The notes below the pieces were generated by a model. That model made no database searches. It was not told where the DNA came from and was given only the letters and a program-made list of their open reading frames with translations. A stretch of 64,000 nt of DNA from Mycolicibacterium bacteremicum (lineage in GTDB: Bacteria > Actinomycetota > Actinomycetes > Mycobacteriales > Mycobacteriaceae): positions 1-64,000 of the forward strand of contig NZ_MVHJ01000011.1 of NCBI RefSeq assembly GCF_002086115.1. The letters are read 5' to 3'. The translations under genes were made by a program, and so were the position numbers. Positions 7,952 through 16,352 of the stretch are shown here, piece by piece (position 1 is the first letter of the stretch; the number at the start of each line of letters is the position of its first letter).

Positions 7952-8627
7952 CTATCGCACCTGGGACAAGGCCGCCTTGGCCCGTCGCGCCCAATCGTCG
8001 GCCAGGATCTCGGTGGCATGGTCGTAGACCCCGTCGACGGCCTGCCGCGCGATCTCCGCCGGATCTGACTTCTGTTCTGCCGGAATGTAACTGACCATAT
8101 CGGTGTCCATGTAGCCGACGTGCAGCGCGATGACGTTGATGCCGCGCGGGGCCAGTTCGTCACGTACCGCATCGGTGAGCGCCCAGGCCGCCGCCTTCGC
8201 CGCCGCATACGCCCCCGGAGGTGGCCGGGTGCATCCAGGACAGCACCGACAACACGTTGAGGATGGTGCCGCCGCCGTTGCGCTCCAGCACCGGGGCGAA
8301 CGCACGGGCGACGTTCAGGGTGCCGAAGTAGTGGGTGTCCATCTCGGCGCGGATGTCCTCGATGGGGCCCGACAGCAGATTGGCCCGCGTGGAGATGCCG
8401 GCGTTGTTCACCAGAACGGTCACATCGGAGGCGATTTCGGCGGCCCGGCGCACCGATTCGGGATCGGTGATGTCCAGCTGGATCGGGATGACGCCGGCAT
8501 AGTCCACGGTGTCGGGACGACGAGCCCCGGCGTAGACCTTGGCGCCGCGCGCAACGAACTCCTCGGCGATCCTGCGGCCCAGCCCACGGTTGGCGCCGGT
8601 GACCAGTACGGTGATTGTCTCGGTCAT
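7952..8627 (-). pseudogene. Short-chain dehydrogenase/reductase interrupted by a frameshift
   Basis: ATG 8627 follows AAGGAG. The first frame gives the Rossmann TGANRGLGRRIAEEF and the LVNNAG motif, then runs out of the family pattern after SWMHPATSGG and stops at 8160. The -1 alternative frame resumes exactly with GAYAAAKAAAWALTDAVRDE (Tyr-x3-Lys catalytic pair) and continues to TAG at 7952. The switch falls in a run of five C (8212-8216, plus strand). Removing one base restores a normal SDR of about 224 aa. It is either a sequencing error or a recent inactivation. The downstream cupin gene is intact. Confidence 0.8.
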
Positions 8628-8741
8628 GATCTGCTCCTTTGTTCTGTTCGCAGTCAACGCCTTTCGTACTCCCGCCCATCCCCGCGACTGCGAGGAATCG
8701 GCTCTCAGCTGGGAGGGCGCGCGTCGTGGCCGGTGACGGTG

Positions 8742-9674
8742 CTACTGGCCGCGCTGGTGAGCGCGGTGATATGGATCCTCGGCAGGCAGCCACACCCCGG
8801 CGGCGCCGATACCCAGATCACCGGCGTCCCTGGTGAAGGCGTCCACGACGGCCAGCACCGCGGCCCGATCCTCGGCGCGACGCCACACCAGTGACCACGT
8901 CCACAACGGTTCCGGGTTGCAGACCGGTCGGCGTGCCAGATCGCCGGCGCCGGTGTCGTTCTGCCCCTTGGGATTGTTGAGCACCGGCCGGCCCAGACGC
9001 CGGACATGTTCGAAGAATGTCGGCCCGGTGACCCCGCCGTCATCGGTACGCATGACCCGTGCCCCGGTGGCCGCGGCGAACTGTTCGGCGTACCGATTCC
9101 ACGACGACCAGCTGGCGGTGTCGGTATCCACCAGCACCACGGTGTCTTTCGCGTCGACGGGTTCGGTGCCGGCACCGGCCGAGAGCGCGTAGAGCCGGTC
9201 GACCCCGACCAGCCGCGACGACAGGTCGAGCTCGGCCAGGTCGGTGTTCTGCACCCAGCAGATCGCCAGATCGAGGCTGCCGTCGGCCACCCGGGCGGCC
9301 TGGGTGTGCGAGGGCATCACCCAGGTGTCGACCCGCAGCGTGGCCACCCCCGCCGCGCGCTCGGACCAGTCCACCGGGCACCAGTTCACACAGCCGATGC
9401 GCACCGGCTCGTCGGACGCCAACCCCGTTACCCGCCTGCGTAACTCGTCGGCCTGACGGACCAGCGCCCGGGCGTCGGGCAGCAGTGCCACACCGGCGGC
9501 CGTCAGCGCCACCGACCGGCGGTCCCGGTCGAACAGCTGCACCTTCAGATCGCGTTCGAGCGCCTTGATCTGTTGGGACAGCGACGGCCCGGCGATGCGC
9601 AGCCGCTCGGCGGCCCGGCCGAAGTTCAATTCCTCGGCGACGGTCACGAAGTACCGCAGCTGCCGCAATTCCAC
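8742..9674 (-). CDS. LysR family transcriptional regulator
   Basis: This 310-aa LTTR begins ELRQLRYFVTVAEELNFGRAAERL. Its N-terminal helix-turn-helix (RIAGPSLSQQIKALERDL, residues about 27-45) precedes an effector-binding domain split into two subdomains. GTG 9674 lies 6 nt after a TACGCT -10 (minus strand, 9681-9686), a leaderless arrangement that fixes the start. It is transcribed divergently from the SDR/SnoaL pair at 9791-10847, its likely target by LTTR convention. Confidence 0.9.
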   Translation of the reverse strand: MELRQLRYFVTVAEELNFGRAAERLRIAGPSLSQQIKALERDLKVQLFDRDRRSVALTAAGVALLPDARALVRQADELRRRVTGLASDEPVRIGCVNWCPVDWSERAAGVATLRVDTWVMPSHTQAARVADGSLDLAICWVQNTDLAELDLSSRLVGVDRLYALSAGAGTEPVDAKDTVVLVDTDTASWSSWNRYAEQFAAATGARVMRTDDGGVTGPTFFEHVRRLGRPVLNNPKGQNDTGAGDLARRPVCNPEPLWTWSLVWRRAEDRAAVLAVVDAFTRDAGDLGIGAAGVWLPAEDPYHRAHQRGQ

Positions 9675-9790
9675 CCGGTCAGCGTAGTAGGCGCGCGCTC
9701 CCACCAGCGAGCTTTCCGATCCCAGGAATCGGGACGCGGCCGCACTGCAATGAGGTTGAGCGGTGCAGAACCCACGAGAAAGGCAGAACC

Positions 9791-10495
9791 ATGAACAATC
9801 CCACGCGCGTCGCGATCATCACCGGCGCCTCCCAGGGCATCGGCGAGGCCCTGGTCGCCGGCTACCGCAAACTCGGCTACGCGGTCGTCGCCAACTCCCG
9901 CAGCATCGAGCCGAGTGACGACCCGATCGTGTTGAGCGTGGCCGGTGATATCGGCGTTCCCGGTGTCGGACAACGCATCGTCGACGCCGCCGTCCAGCGC
10001 TTCGGTCGCGTCGACAGCGTGGTGAACAACGCCGGCATCTTCATCGCGAAGCCGTTCACCGAGTACACCGACGCCGACTACGACGCCATCACCGGGGTGA
10101 ACCTGCGCGGCTTCTTCGAGGTGACCCGCGCCGCGCTGGCGGTCATGGGCGACGGCGGCCACGTCGTCAACGTCTCCACCAGCCTGGTCGACCAGGCCAC
10201 CAAGGCCGCACCCTCGGTGCTGGCCGCGCTGACCAAGGGCGGCCTGAACGCGGCCACCAGATCACTGGCCGTCGAGTACGCCGAGCGCGGTATCCGGGTC
10301 AATGCCGTCGCGCTCGGCATCATCCGCACCCCGATGCACGCCGACGAGGAGTACGCCGCGCTGGCGCAGCTCAATCCGCAGCACCGCATCGGTGAACTCG
10401 ACGAGGTCGTCGAGGCCGTGCTGTACCTGGAGCACGCCGGCTTCGTGACCGGGGAGATCCTGCACGTCGACGGAGGCCAGCATGCCGGGCACTGA
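9791..10495 (+). CDS. SDR-family protein lacking the catalytic tyrosine
   Basis: This 234-aa protein has the NAD(P)-binding TGASQGIGEALVAGY at residues 11-25, VVNNAGIF near residue 78 and C-terminal GFVTGEILHVDGGQ. In the active-site region the sequence is VNVSTSLVDQ ... PSVLAALTKGGL. The Lys aligns, but the position four residues before it is Ala, not Tyr. So it may be a non-classical reductase or a binding protein. It is divergent from the LysR gene, and its last 14 bp overlap the SnoaL gene. Confidence 0.85.
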   Translation: MNNPTRVAIITGASQGIGEALVAGYRKLGYAVVANSRSIEPSDDPIVLSVAGDIGVPGVGQRIVDAAVQRFGRVDSVVNNAGIFIAKPFTEYTDADYDAITGVNLRGFFEVTRAALAVMGDGGHVVNVSTSLVDQATKAAPSVLAALTKGGLNAATRSLAVEYAERGIRVNAVALGIIRTPMHADEEYAALAQLNPQHRIGELDEVVEAVLYLEHAGFVTGEILHVDGGQHAGH

Positions 10496-10847
10496 GGACG
10501 TCCTCGCACAGGTCCTCGACGAGTGGAAGGCCGGGGTCGACGGGCATGATCCCGGCCGGGCCGCCGCCGTGTTCACCGCGGACGCGGTCTTTCAGGGGCT
10601 CAAGCCCTACAGCGTCGGCCGCGACGGGGTGTTCGCCTACTACGACGGGCAACCGGCCGGGCTGAGCGTCGACTACACCGTCCTGGAGTACCGGCGGCCG
10701 GCCGACACCGTGGTGACGGGCTTCGCCCGGGCCGATTTCAGCTTCGCCGACGGCACGGCGGTCAGCCTGAACCTCGGGGTCGTCGTCACCGAGACCGCCG
10801 AGGGGTGGCGCATCGCGCAGTACCAGGTCAGCGCGTTGGCTAGCTGA
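10482..10847 (+). CDS. SnoaL-like / NTF2-fold polyketide-cyclase-type protein
   Basis: This 121-aa protein has the NTF2-like pattern: an N-terminal helix with VLDEWKAGVDGHDPGRAA, then AVFTADAVFQGL and several beta strands ending GWRIAQYQVSAL. The fold forms a hydrophobic pocket used by isomerases, cyclases and binding proteins. It overlaps the preceding SDR by 14 bp, so the two are translationally coupled and probably act on the same compound. Its end overlaps that of the convergent LLM gene by 8 bp. Confidence 0.8.
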   Translation: MPGTEDVLAQVLDEWKAGVDGHDPGRAAAVFTADAVFQGLKPYSVGRDGVFAYYDGQPAGLSVDYTVLEYRRPADTVVTGFARADFSFADGTAVSLNLGVVVTETAEGWRIAQYQVSALAS

Positions 10848-11829
10848 GGGCCGGGATGACCTCGCGCTCGAACAACTCGACACCCGAGCGGTCGTACGCC
10901 GCCTCGGGGAAGTAGATGATCGCGTACTCGCAGCCGAGGTCACGCAGCCGGGTGAGACGCTCGATGACCTGTTCGGGGGTGCCGGTGGCCGAGTCCGGGG
11001 AGGCGACGTTGGCCAGCATGGCGTCGACGGCGTCCTCACCGGCCTTGCCCACCTGGCGGGCGCGGATCCGTTCCAGCCGGTCCTTCACCTCGTTCTCGGA
11101 GGTGGCGATCACCGAGTTGAAGTTGGCCGACCGCACGATGGCGTCGTAGTCGGTGCCCACGGTCTGGCAGTGCCCGGCCAGCACCTGCGACTTGTGTTCG
11201 AAGTCGGCGGGCACCGAGCTGAAGTTGGTGTACTGCGCGTACTTGGCCGCGATCTTCAGCGTCACCTTCTCCCCGCCGCCGGCGATCCACAGCGGCGGGC
11301 CGCCGTCCTGCAGCGGCTTGGGCGCGACGATGGCGTCGTCCACCTGGTAGTGCTTGCCGTCGAGGGTGACGCGGCCGTCGCGCCAGGCGTCGCGCATGAT
11401 CTGCACCCCCTCGTCGAGGCGGCCCAGCCGGTCACCCGCGGACGGGAAGCCGTAGCCGTAGGCACGCCACTCGTGCTCGTACCAGCCGCCGCCGATCCCC
11501 ATCTGGGTGCGGCCCCCGGAGATCACGTCGACCGTTGCGGCCACCTTTGCCAGGTACGCCGGATTCCGATAGCTCATGGCCGTACACATCTGGCCCAATT
11601 TCACCCGCTCGGTGACGGCCGCGAACGCCGCCATCAGCGACCATGCCTCGTGGGTGGCCTCGTCGGTGGGCACCGGGACGGTGTGGAAGTGGTCGTACAC
11701 CCACACCGAGTCCCACGTGCTGTTATCGGCGTAGCGGGCCAGCTCATTCATCACTGACCAGTGGTTTTCGGTGGGAATGTCGACGAGATCGAGTCGCCAA
11801 CCCTGCGGGATGAACAGTCCGAAGCGCAT
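10840..11829 (-). CDS. LLM class F420-dependent oxidoreductase
   Basis: This 329-aa luciferase-like TIM barrel starts MRFGLFIPQGWRL. It has LGQMCTAMSYRNPAYLAKVAATVDVISGGR and GIGGGWYEHEWRAYG, then the F420/FMN-phosphate site PLWIAGGGEKVTLKIAAKYA. Such enzymes use reduced F420 or FMN on unknown substrates. ATG 11829 is 8 nt after a TAAAGT -10 (minus strand, 11838-11843), which supports this start over a longer frame. Confidence 0.88.
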   Translation of the reverse strand: MRFGLFIPQGWRLDLVDIPTENHWSVMNELARYADNSTWDSVWVYDHFHTVPVPTDEATHEAWSLMAAFAAVTERVKLGQMCTAMSYRNPAYLAKVAATVDVISGGRTQMGIGGGWYEHEWRAYGYGFPSAGDRLGRLDEGVQIMRDAWRDGRVTLDGKHYQVDDAIVAPKPLQDGGPPLWIAGGGEKVTLKIAAKYAQYTNFSSVPADFEHKSQVLAGHCQTVGTDYDAIVRSANFNSVIATSENEVKDRLERIRARQVGKAGEDAVDAMLANVASPDSATGTPEQVIERLTRLRDLGCEYAIIYFPEAAYDRSGVELFEREVIPALS

Positions 11830-11919
11830 AGCCTTCGACTTTAGGCGTGCACACGGCATTGTTAAATCGTCTACACTCGCAGAAGTTTGTTCGCTACACC
11901 CTTCCGTGAGGATCTCGTC

Positions 11920-12669
11920 ATGACTGCCACCCGACGTCGCTTCGCGGCTGCCATCGCGGCGGCCGTCATGCCGCTGACCGCTGTCGCCATCGCCACCGCG
12001 GCGCCCAGCGGCGCCGAGACCACCTGCAACCCAGGTCAGGTCAACTACAACGGCGCCTGCGTGGACAACTGCAAGCGCAACGAGGTCCGCAACTCCGGCA
12101 CCGGCGAGTGCCAGACCCTGCTGGCCGCCGCGCTGGACAAGGCCGAGACCCCGGCTGTGGCCAAGCTCACGCCGGATCAGCTGGGCGGCGCCTGGCAGCT
12201 CGCGAACAACCTGGGCGCCCTCCCCCGGTCCACCCAGGTGTGGAACTCGGTGGTCAACACCGTCGACACCGTGGTGGGCTGGCCGACGCTGATCACCGCC
12301 GCGGCCGCCGACACCGCCGCGACGCTGGCGTTCTTCGGCCTGCTACCGGGTGCGGGCGGTGCTTCCCTGACGAGCCTTTCGGCGCCGGTCACCACGCTGG
12401 CCAACGCCTCCCAGATCGGTGGCCAGACCTTCGCCGCCGCCTCCGACGTCGCCCGGGTCGCCACCTCGGTGCCGTCGCTGTCGCTGCCCAAGCTGCCGCA
12501 GTTCCAGCTGCCCCCGCCGCCGCCGATCGGTCTGCCCGAGCTGCCGGCCCCGCCGAAGATCGGTGCCCCGCAGATGCCCAAGATCGGCATGCCGCGCATC
12601 GGCCCGCCCAAGCTGGGCGCCTCCGGTATCTGCGGTCCCAAGCTGCTGTTCTTCCGGCCCTGCCTGTAA
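11920..12669 (+). CDS. Secreted Cys/Pro-rich mycobacterial protein, function unknown
   Basis: This 249-aa protein has a Sec signal (RRRFAAAIAAAVMPLTAV, likely cleaved after about residue 34 near PSGAET). A small four-Cys module follows (CNPGQ, NGACVDNC, GECQ), then an Ala-rich hydrophobic helix region. The tail of Leu-Pro-x-Leu-Pro / PKIG-type repeats ends with CGPKLLFF and a final Cys. Six cysteines suggest extracytoplasmic disulfides. ATG 11920 has GAGGA 8 nt upstream. No enzymatic motif is seen. It could be a wall-associated or host-exposed protein. Confidence 0.78.
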   Translation: MTATRRRFAAAIAAAVMPLTAVAIATAAPSGAETTCNPGQVNYNGACVDNCKRNEVRNSGTGECQTLLAAALDKAETPAVAKLTPDQLGGAWQLANNLGALPRSTQVWNSVVNTVDTVVGWPTLITAAAADTAATLAFFGLLPGAGGASLTSLSAPVTTLANASQIGGQTFAAASDVARVATSVPSLSLPKLPQFQLPPPPPIGLPELPAPPKIGAPQMPKIGMPRIGPPKLGASGICGPKLLFFRPCL

Positions 12670-12672
12670 GCC

Positions 12673-13098
12673 ATGCCGCTCTCCCGGGAAGATCGTGAGG
12701 CGTTCCTGGCCGAGCCGCATGTCGCGGCGCTCTCGATAGCGTCCGGCCCCAACCGTGGTCCGCTGACGGTGCCGATCTGGTACCAGTACACCCCCGGCGG
12801 CCAGCCGTGGTTCCTGACCGGTGTCGGGTCCCGCAAGCACAGGCTGATCGAGGCCGCCGGGCATCTGTCGCTGATGGTCGAGCGGGTCGAGCCGACGGTC
12901 CGCTACGTCAGCGTCGACGGCGCGGTGGCCCGGATCGAAGAGGGCACCGACGAGCAGCTGGTCGAGATGACCCGGCGCTACCTACCGCCCGAGGCGGTCG
13001 AGCCCTATCTGGAGATGGCCCGGCGCGAGCACGGGCCCAGCGTGGCCGTCCATCTGCGGCCCCAGCACTGGTTCTCCGCCGATATGGGTGGCTTCTAG
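12673..13098 (+). CDS. Pyridoxamine 5'-phosphate oxidase-like (F420/FMN-binding split barrel) protein
   Basis: This 141-aa protein has the PPOX fold: N-terminal helix SREDREAFLAEPHVAALS, then TVPIWYQYTPGGQPWFLTG, RLIEAAGHLSLMVER and RYVSVDGAVARIEEG. Mycobacterial members often bind F420 and reduce unsaturated or quinone substrates. The cofactor cannot be fixed here. It follows the secreted gene after 3 bp, and its TAG overlaps the stop of the convergent TetR gene (CTAG, 13095-13098). Confidence 0.82.
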   Translation: MPLSREDREAFLAEPHVAALSIASGPNRGPLTVPIWYQYTPGGQPWFLTGVGSRKHRLIEAAGHLSLMVERVEPTVRYVSVDGAVARIEEGTDEQLVEMTRRYLPPEAVEPYLEMARREHGPSVAVHLRPQHWFSADMGGF

Positions 13099-13631
13099 CC
13101 GTACAGCGCGGTCAGCGCCGCCGCCACCGCGCGGTCACGCAGGTCATCGGCCGGCGCATCGGGGAACGATATGCAGCAGTCCTGCAGCCCGCCGAGTGCG
13201 ATCACCGACCGGACCTGCTGATCGAAGGTCGGGTCGGCACCGAAGAGCACCCCGCAGAGCCGCTCCCGCCACGCCAGCATGCTGTCGATCAGACCGAGAT
13301 CAGCGATGGTGCTCAGCTCCGAGATCACCGTGACCAGATCGGCGCGGAAGGCGTAGAAGTAGTCGAAGTAACCCGCCAGCACCTGGGTGGGCGTGAGGTC
13401 GGCGGCCTGCTCGCACCGCGTGACGAACTCCTCGCCACCGTCGACCAGCGGCTGGACGATGCTGCGGACCAGGTCTTCCCGTGAGCCGAAGTGGTAGTAC
13501 AGCGCCGGTTTGGTGATACCGAGGCGGGCCGCGATGTCCTGCAGGCTGGTGCGCTGCACCCCCTTTTCGGCGAACAGTTCGCGGGCCACCTCCTGTATGC
13601 GTTGCCGGGTGTCCGACCGTGGCGCGCTCAC
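13095..13631 (-). CDS. TetR family transcriptional regulator
   Basis: This 178-aa TetR protein has an N-terminal HTH (IQEVARELFAEKGVQRTSLQ, then DIAARLGITKPALYYHFGSRE) and a C-terminal ligand domain with VISELSTIADLGL. GTG 13631 lies 6 nt after TAGGCT (minus strand, 13638-13643), so the mRNA is probably leaderless. The gene is divergent from an FAD monooxygenase. Two 20-bp related sites in the gap suggest it represses itself and that enzyme. Confidence 0.9.
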   Translation of the reverse strand: MSAPRSDTRQRIQEVARELFAEKGVQRTSLQDIAARLGITKPALYYHFGSREDLVRSIVQPLVDGGEEFVTRCEQAADLTPTQVLAGYFDYFYAFRADLVTVISELSTIADLGLIDSMLAWRERLCGVLFGADPTFDQQVRSVIALGGLQDCCISFPDAPADDLRDRAVAAALTALYG

Positions 13632-13644
13632 GTACCTAGCCTAA

Positions 13645-13698
13645 CTGACCGATCGTTAAGTAAGCTGGCGGAGGTCTACTTACCGACCGTTAAGTAAG
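13645..13698. promoter_or_regulatory. Tandem TetR operator pair between regulator and monooxygenase
   Basis: Two related 20-mers lie 34 bp apart: ctgaccgatcgttaagtaag (13645-13664) and cttaccgaccgttaagtaag (13679-13698). They differ at three positions. The second has CTTAC/GTAAG ends. The first abuts the TetR -10, and the second overlaps the AAGGAG RBS of the monooxygenase, which fits dual repression. Confidence 0.55.
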
Positions 13699-13706
13699 GA
13701 GTTGTG

Positions 13707-14981
13707 ATGAAGATTCTGATCTCCGGGGCGAGCATTGCCGGACCGGTGCTCGGCTATTGGCTGACCCGGTCCGGGTTCGACGTCACGGTCGTCGAGCGCG
13801 CGCCGCACCTGCGCAAGACCGGCGGCCACGCGATCGACCTGTTCGGCCCCGCCATGGACATCGCCGAACAGATGGGCGTGCTGGATCAGGTGATGGCGCA
13901 CGCCACCGGCACCCACCGGATCACCTTCCGTCGCGTGGGCGGTGGCCGTCCGACCCACATCGACTACGGCAGACTGTCCTCGGCGATCTCGGCGCGCCAC
14001 GTCGAGATCATGCGCGACGACCTGAGCCAGATCTTCTACGACGCCGGGCGCGCGGACATCGAGTATGTGTTCGGCGATCATCTCACCGCCATCGATCCCA
14101 ACGGCCGGGTCACCTTCGCCGGTGGTGCGTCCCGGACATTCGACATGGTGCTCGGTGCCGACGGATTGCATTCGGGCGTACGGCAATTGGTCTTCGGTCC
14201 CGACTCGGGGCACACCGAATTCCTCGGTGCCCACCTCTGCGTGGTGTCGCTGCCGAAGTCCTTCGTCGCCGCCGGTGAGATGACCGGTTATGTCGATGTC
14301 GACCGGACCGCGATGATCTACACCGCCGATCACCTCGACGATGCACGCGCGGTGTTCCTGTTCCGGCCCACCTCCGGTTTCGTCTACGACCACCGCGACA
14401 CCGCGGGCCAGCAGCGCCAGCTCACCGAGCGGTTCACCGGTCTGAGCGCCGAGGTCGACGGCTGGCTCGACCAGGTGGCCGGCGCACCGGCCTTCTACTT
14501 CGACGCCATCACGCAACTGCAACTGACCAGCTGGTCACGCGGGCGGGTCACACTGGTCGGTGACGCCGGCTACTGCCCGGGACCCGCAGTCGGCGGCAGC
14601 ACCAGCCTCGCGGTGATCGGGGCGCGGGTGCTGGCCGGCGAGCTGGCGGCCGCCAAAGGTGATCACACCGTGGCGTTTCCGGCCTACGAGGGCATCATGC
14701 GGGCCCCGGTGCTGGGTGCCCGCGAACTGGCCAAGAGCGTCGCGCGCAGCATCCTGCCGTCCTCCCCGCTGGGGGCGTGGGCGTTCATCGCCGGGATGCG
14801 GCTGGTGACGACGCTGCCGCGGCCGATGACCGACGCGCTGGTGCGGTTGAACCGCAAGGGCATCCGGCTCTACGACTCGATCGAGATACCGGCGTACAGC
14901 GCCACGACGCCGGGCACACTGACCTTGAGCGACGGTGTGCGCGGTAACTCGTCGACCACCAGGACGGACACCGGCACATGA
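13707..14981 (+). CDS. FAD-dependent monooxygenase (PHBH/TetX-like group A)
   Basis: This 424-aa flavoprotein has the Rossmann ISGASIAGPVLGYWLTRSG at the N-terminus, the DG motif region LGADGLHSGVRQLVFG near residue 155, and the GD motif VGDAGYCPGPAVGGSTSLA near residue 288. Group A monooxygenases hydroxylate aromatic or antibiotic-like substrates using NAD(P)H. ATG 13707 has AAGGAG at 13696-13701. The last about 35 residues are low-similarity (NSSTTRTDTGT) and overlap the 3' end of the opposite ligase gene by 112 bp, so the C-terminus may be an extension past a lost stop. Confidence 0.88.
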   Translation: MKILISGASIAGPVLGYWLTRSGFDVTVVERAPHLRKTGGHAIDLFGPAMDIAEQMGVLDQVMAHATGTHRITFRRVGGGRPTHIDYGRLSSAISARHVEIMRDDLSQIFYDAGRADIEYVFGDHLTAIDPNGRVTFAGGASRTFDMVLGADGLHSGVRQLVFGPDSGHTEFLGAHLCVVSLPKSFVAAGEMTGYVDVDRTAMIYTADHLDDARAVFLFRPTSGFVYDHRDTAGQQRQLTERFTGLSAEVDGWLDQVAGAPAFYFDAITQLQLTSWSRGRVTLVGDAGYCPGPAVGGSTSLAVIGARVLAGELAAAKGDHTVAFPAYEGIMRAPVLGARELAKSVARSILPSSPLGAWAFIAGMRLVTTLPRPMTDALVRLNRKGIRLYDSIEIPAYSATTPGTLTLSDGVRGNSSTTRTDTGT

Positions 14982-16330
14982 TGGGCGGGTAGCGCCCCGC
15001 GGATCAGGTCGAGGAGTTCCGCCCCGGTGACCGAGCTGCCGGGTGCGCGTTCGACGGCGGCGAACGGGACCTCGCCGAGCCGCCGGTCGGGCACCCCGAC
15101 CACCCCGGCGTCACGCACGCCCGGATGGGAGATGAGCACGGCCCGAACGGTTTCCGGCAAGATCTTGAAGCCGCCCCGGTTGATCGCGCCGTCGGCCCGG
15201 CCGTGCAGGGTGATGAATCCGTCCTCGTCGACCGACGCCAGGTCGGTGGTGCGCACCCAGCCCGGTCCCAGCAGCGGCACCTTCGCGGTCAGGATGCCGC
15301 GCTGCCCAGTGGCCACCTCGGCCCCGGTGTCCGGGTCGAGGATGCGCACCTCGACACCGGGCAGCGCCCGGCCCGAACTCGCGCGTTTGCGGGCGCCGAA
15401 CTTGCGGTAGAGATCCGGGGTCCAGGTGCACACCGAGCCGGCGAATTCCGTTGCGCCGTAGGCGGTCAGCACCGGGATGCCGTAGCGCTGCTCGAACGCG
15501 TCGCGGGTGGGGACATCCAGCGGGCCGGAGGCGCTCATCACGTACTGCAGGGAGGCCAGGTCCGCGGGGTCCAGGTCGGCGTCCAGCAGCATCCGCACCA
15601 CCGCGGGCTGCACACCGACCCGTTGCAGCCCATGGGTTTTGACGGCACGCACCCAGGCGTCGACGGCGAAGCGCTCCAGCAGCACCATGCGCTTGCCGAC
15701 GTAGACGCCGGTGACCAGCTGGCACACCCCGCCGATACCGCCGAGCGGCCAGTACACCAGCTCCGGCGGCTCGTCGGGCCTGGCCCGGCCGCCGGTGACG
15801 CTGAACACGGTGTGCTCCAACACCTGCGCGCCGACCACGAACCGCTTTGGCGGGCCGGTGGTTCCACTGGTCAGGATGGCCAGCGCCCCGTCGAGGGCCG
15901 GATGCGGGCGATCGCGCGCCGGCGCCACCACGGCGGGTGCGTCATCGCCGAGCATGATCCGGGCGGCGCCCACCCGCTGCGCCGCGGCGGTCACGGGGGC
16001 GGTCCAGTCCTGCGGGTCGGCGAGCACGGCGGCGGCGTCGGTGCGCTCGACATCGGCGGCGATCGTCTCCGGCGACTGGAATGAGTAGATCATCACGACC
16101 GGGCGCGCATGCGCCAGCGCGCCGATGACGGCGGCGGCGTGCGGATAACGGTTGCGCACCACCAGCGCGACGGGCTCCCCCGGCTGCAGACCGCGCAGGC
16201 AGTCGGCCAGTGCGCGACCGTAGCGCTGCACGTCGTTTCCGTCGTGCCAGCGTCCCTCGAATTCGATACAGGGTCGGTCGCCGTAGCTCGCCAGGCCTGC
16301 CGCGAACCTTTCGGTAAAGCTTTCGGTCAC
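14870..16330 (-). CDS. AMP-dependent acyl-CoA synthetase/ligase (class I adenylate-forming)
   Basis: The product is about 486 aa. P-loop-like AILTSGTTGPPKRF, A5 motif TAYGATEFAG, A7/A8 TTDLASVDEDGFITLHGR then GAINRGGFKILPETV, and the A10 lysine in LPRTPSLKVS are all present. The enzyme activates a carboxylate as acyl-AMP, probably forming a CoA thioester. The substrate is unknown. GTG 16330 is used because the longer GTG at 16381 overlaps the upstream AraC gene, but no clear RBS is visible for either. It is downstream of that AraC regulator and convergent with the monooxygenase. Confidence 0.87.
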   Translation of the reverse strand: MTESFTERFAAGLASYGDRPCIEFEGRWHDGNDVQRYGRALADCLRGLQPGEPVALVVRNRYPHAAAVIGALAHARPVVMIYSFQSPETIAADVERTDAAAVLADPQDWTAPVTAAAQRVGAARIMLGDDAPAVVAPARDRPHPALDGALAILTSGTTGPPKRFVVGAQVLEHTVFSVTGGRARPDEPPELVYWPLGGIGGVCQLVTGVYVGKRMVLLERFAVDAWVRAVKTHGLQRVGVQPAVVRMLLDADLDPADLASLQYVMSASGPLDVPTRDAFEQRYGIPVLTAYGATEFAGSVCTWTPDLYRKFGARKRASSGRALPGVEVRILDPDTGAEVATGQRGILTAKVPLLGPGWVRTTDLASVDEDGFITLHGRADGAINRGGFKILPETVRAVLISHPGVRDAGVVGVPDRRLGEVPFAAVERAPGSSVTGAELLDLIRGALPAHHVPVSVLVVDELPRTPSLKVSVPGVVALYAGISIES

Positions 16331-16352
16331 CGCTTCATTGTGCCCGGCGCGC

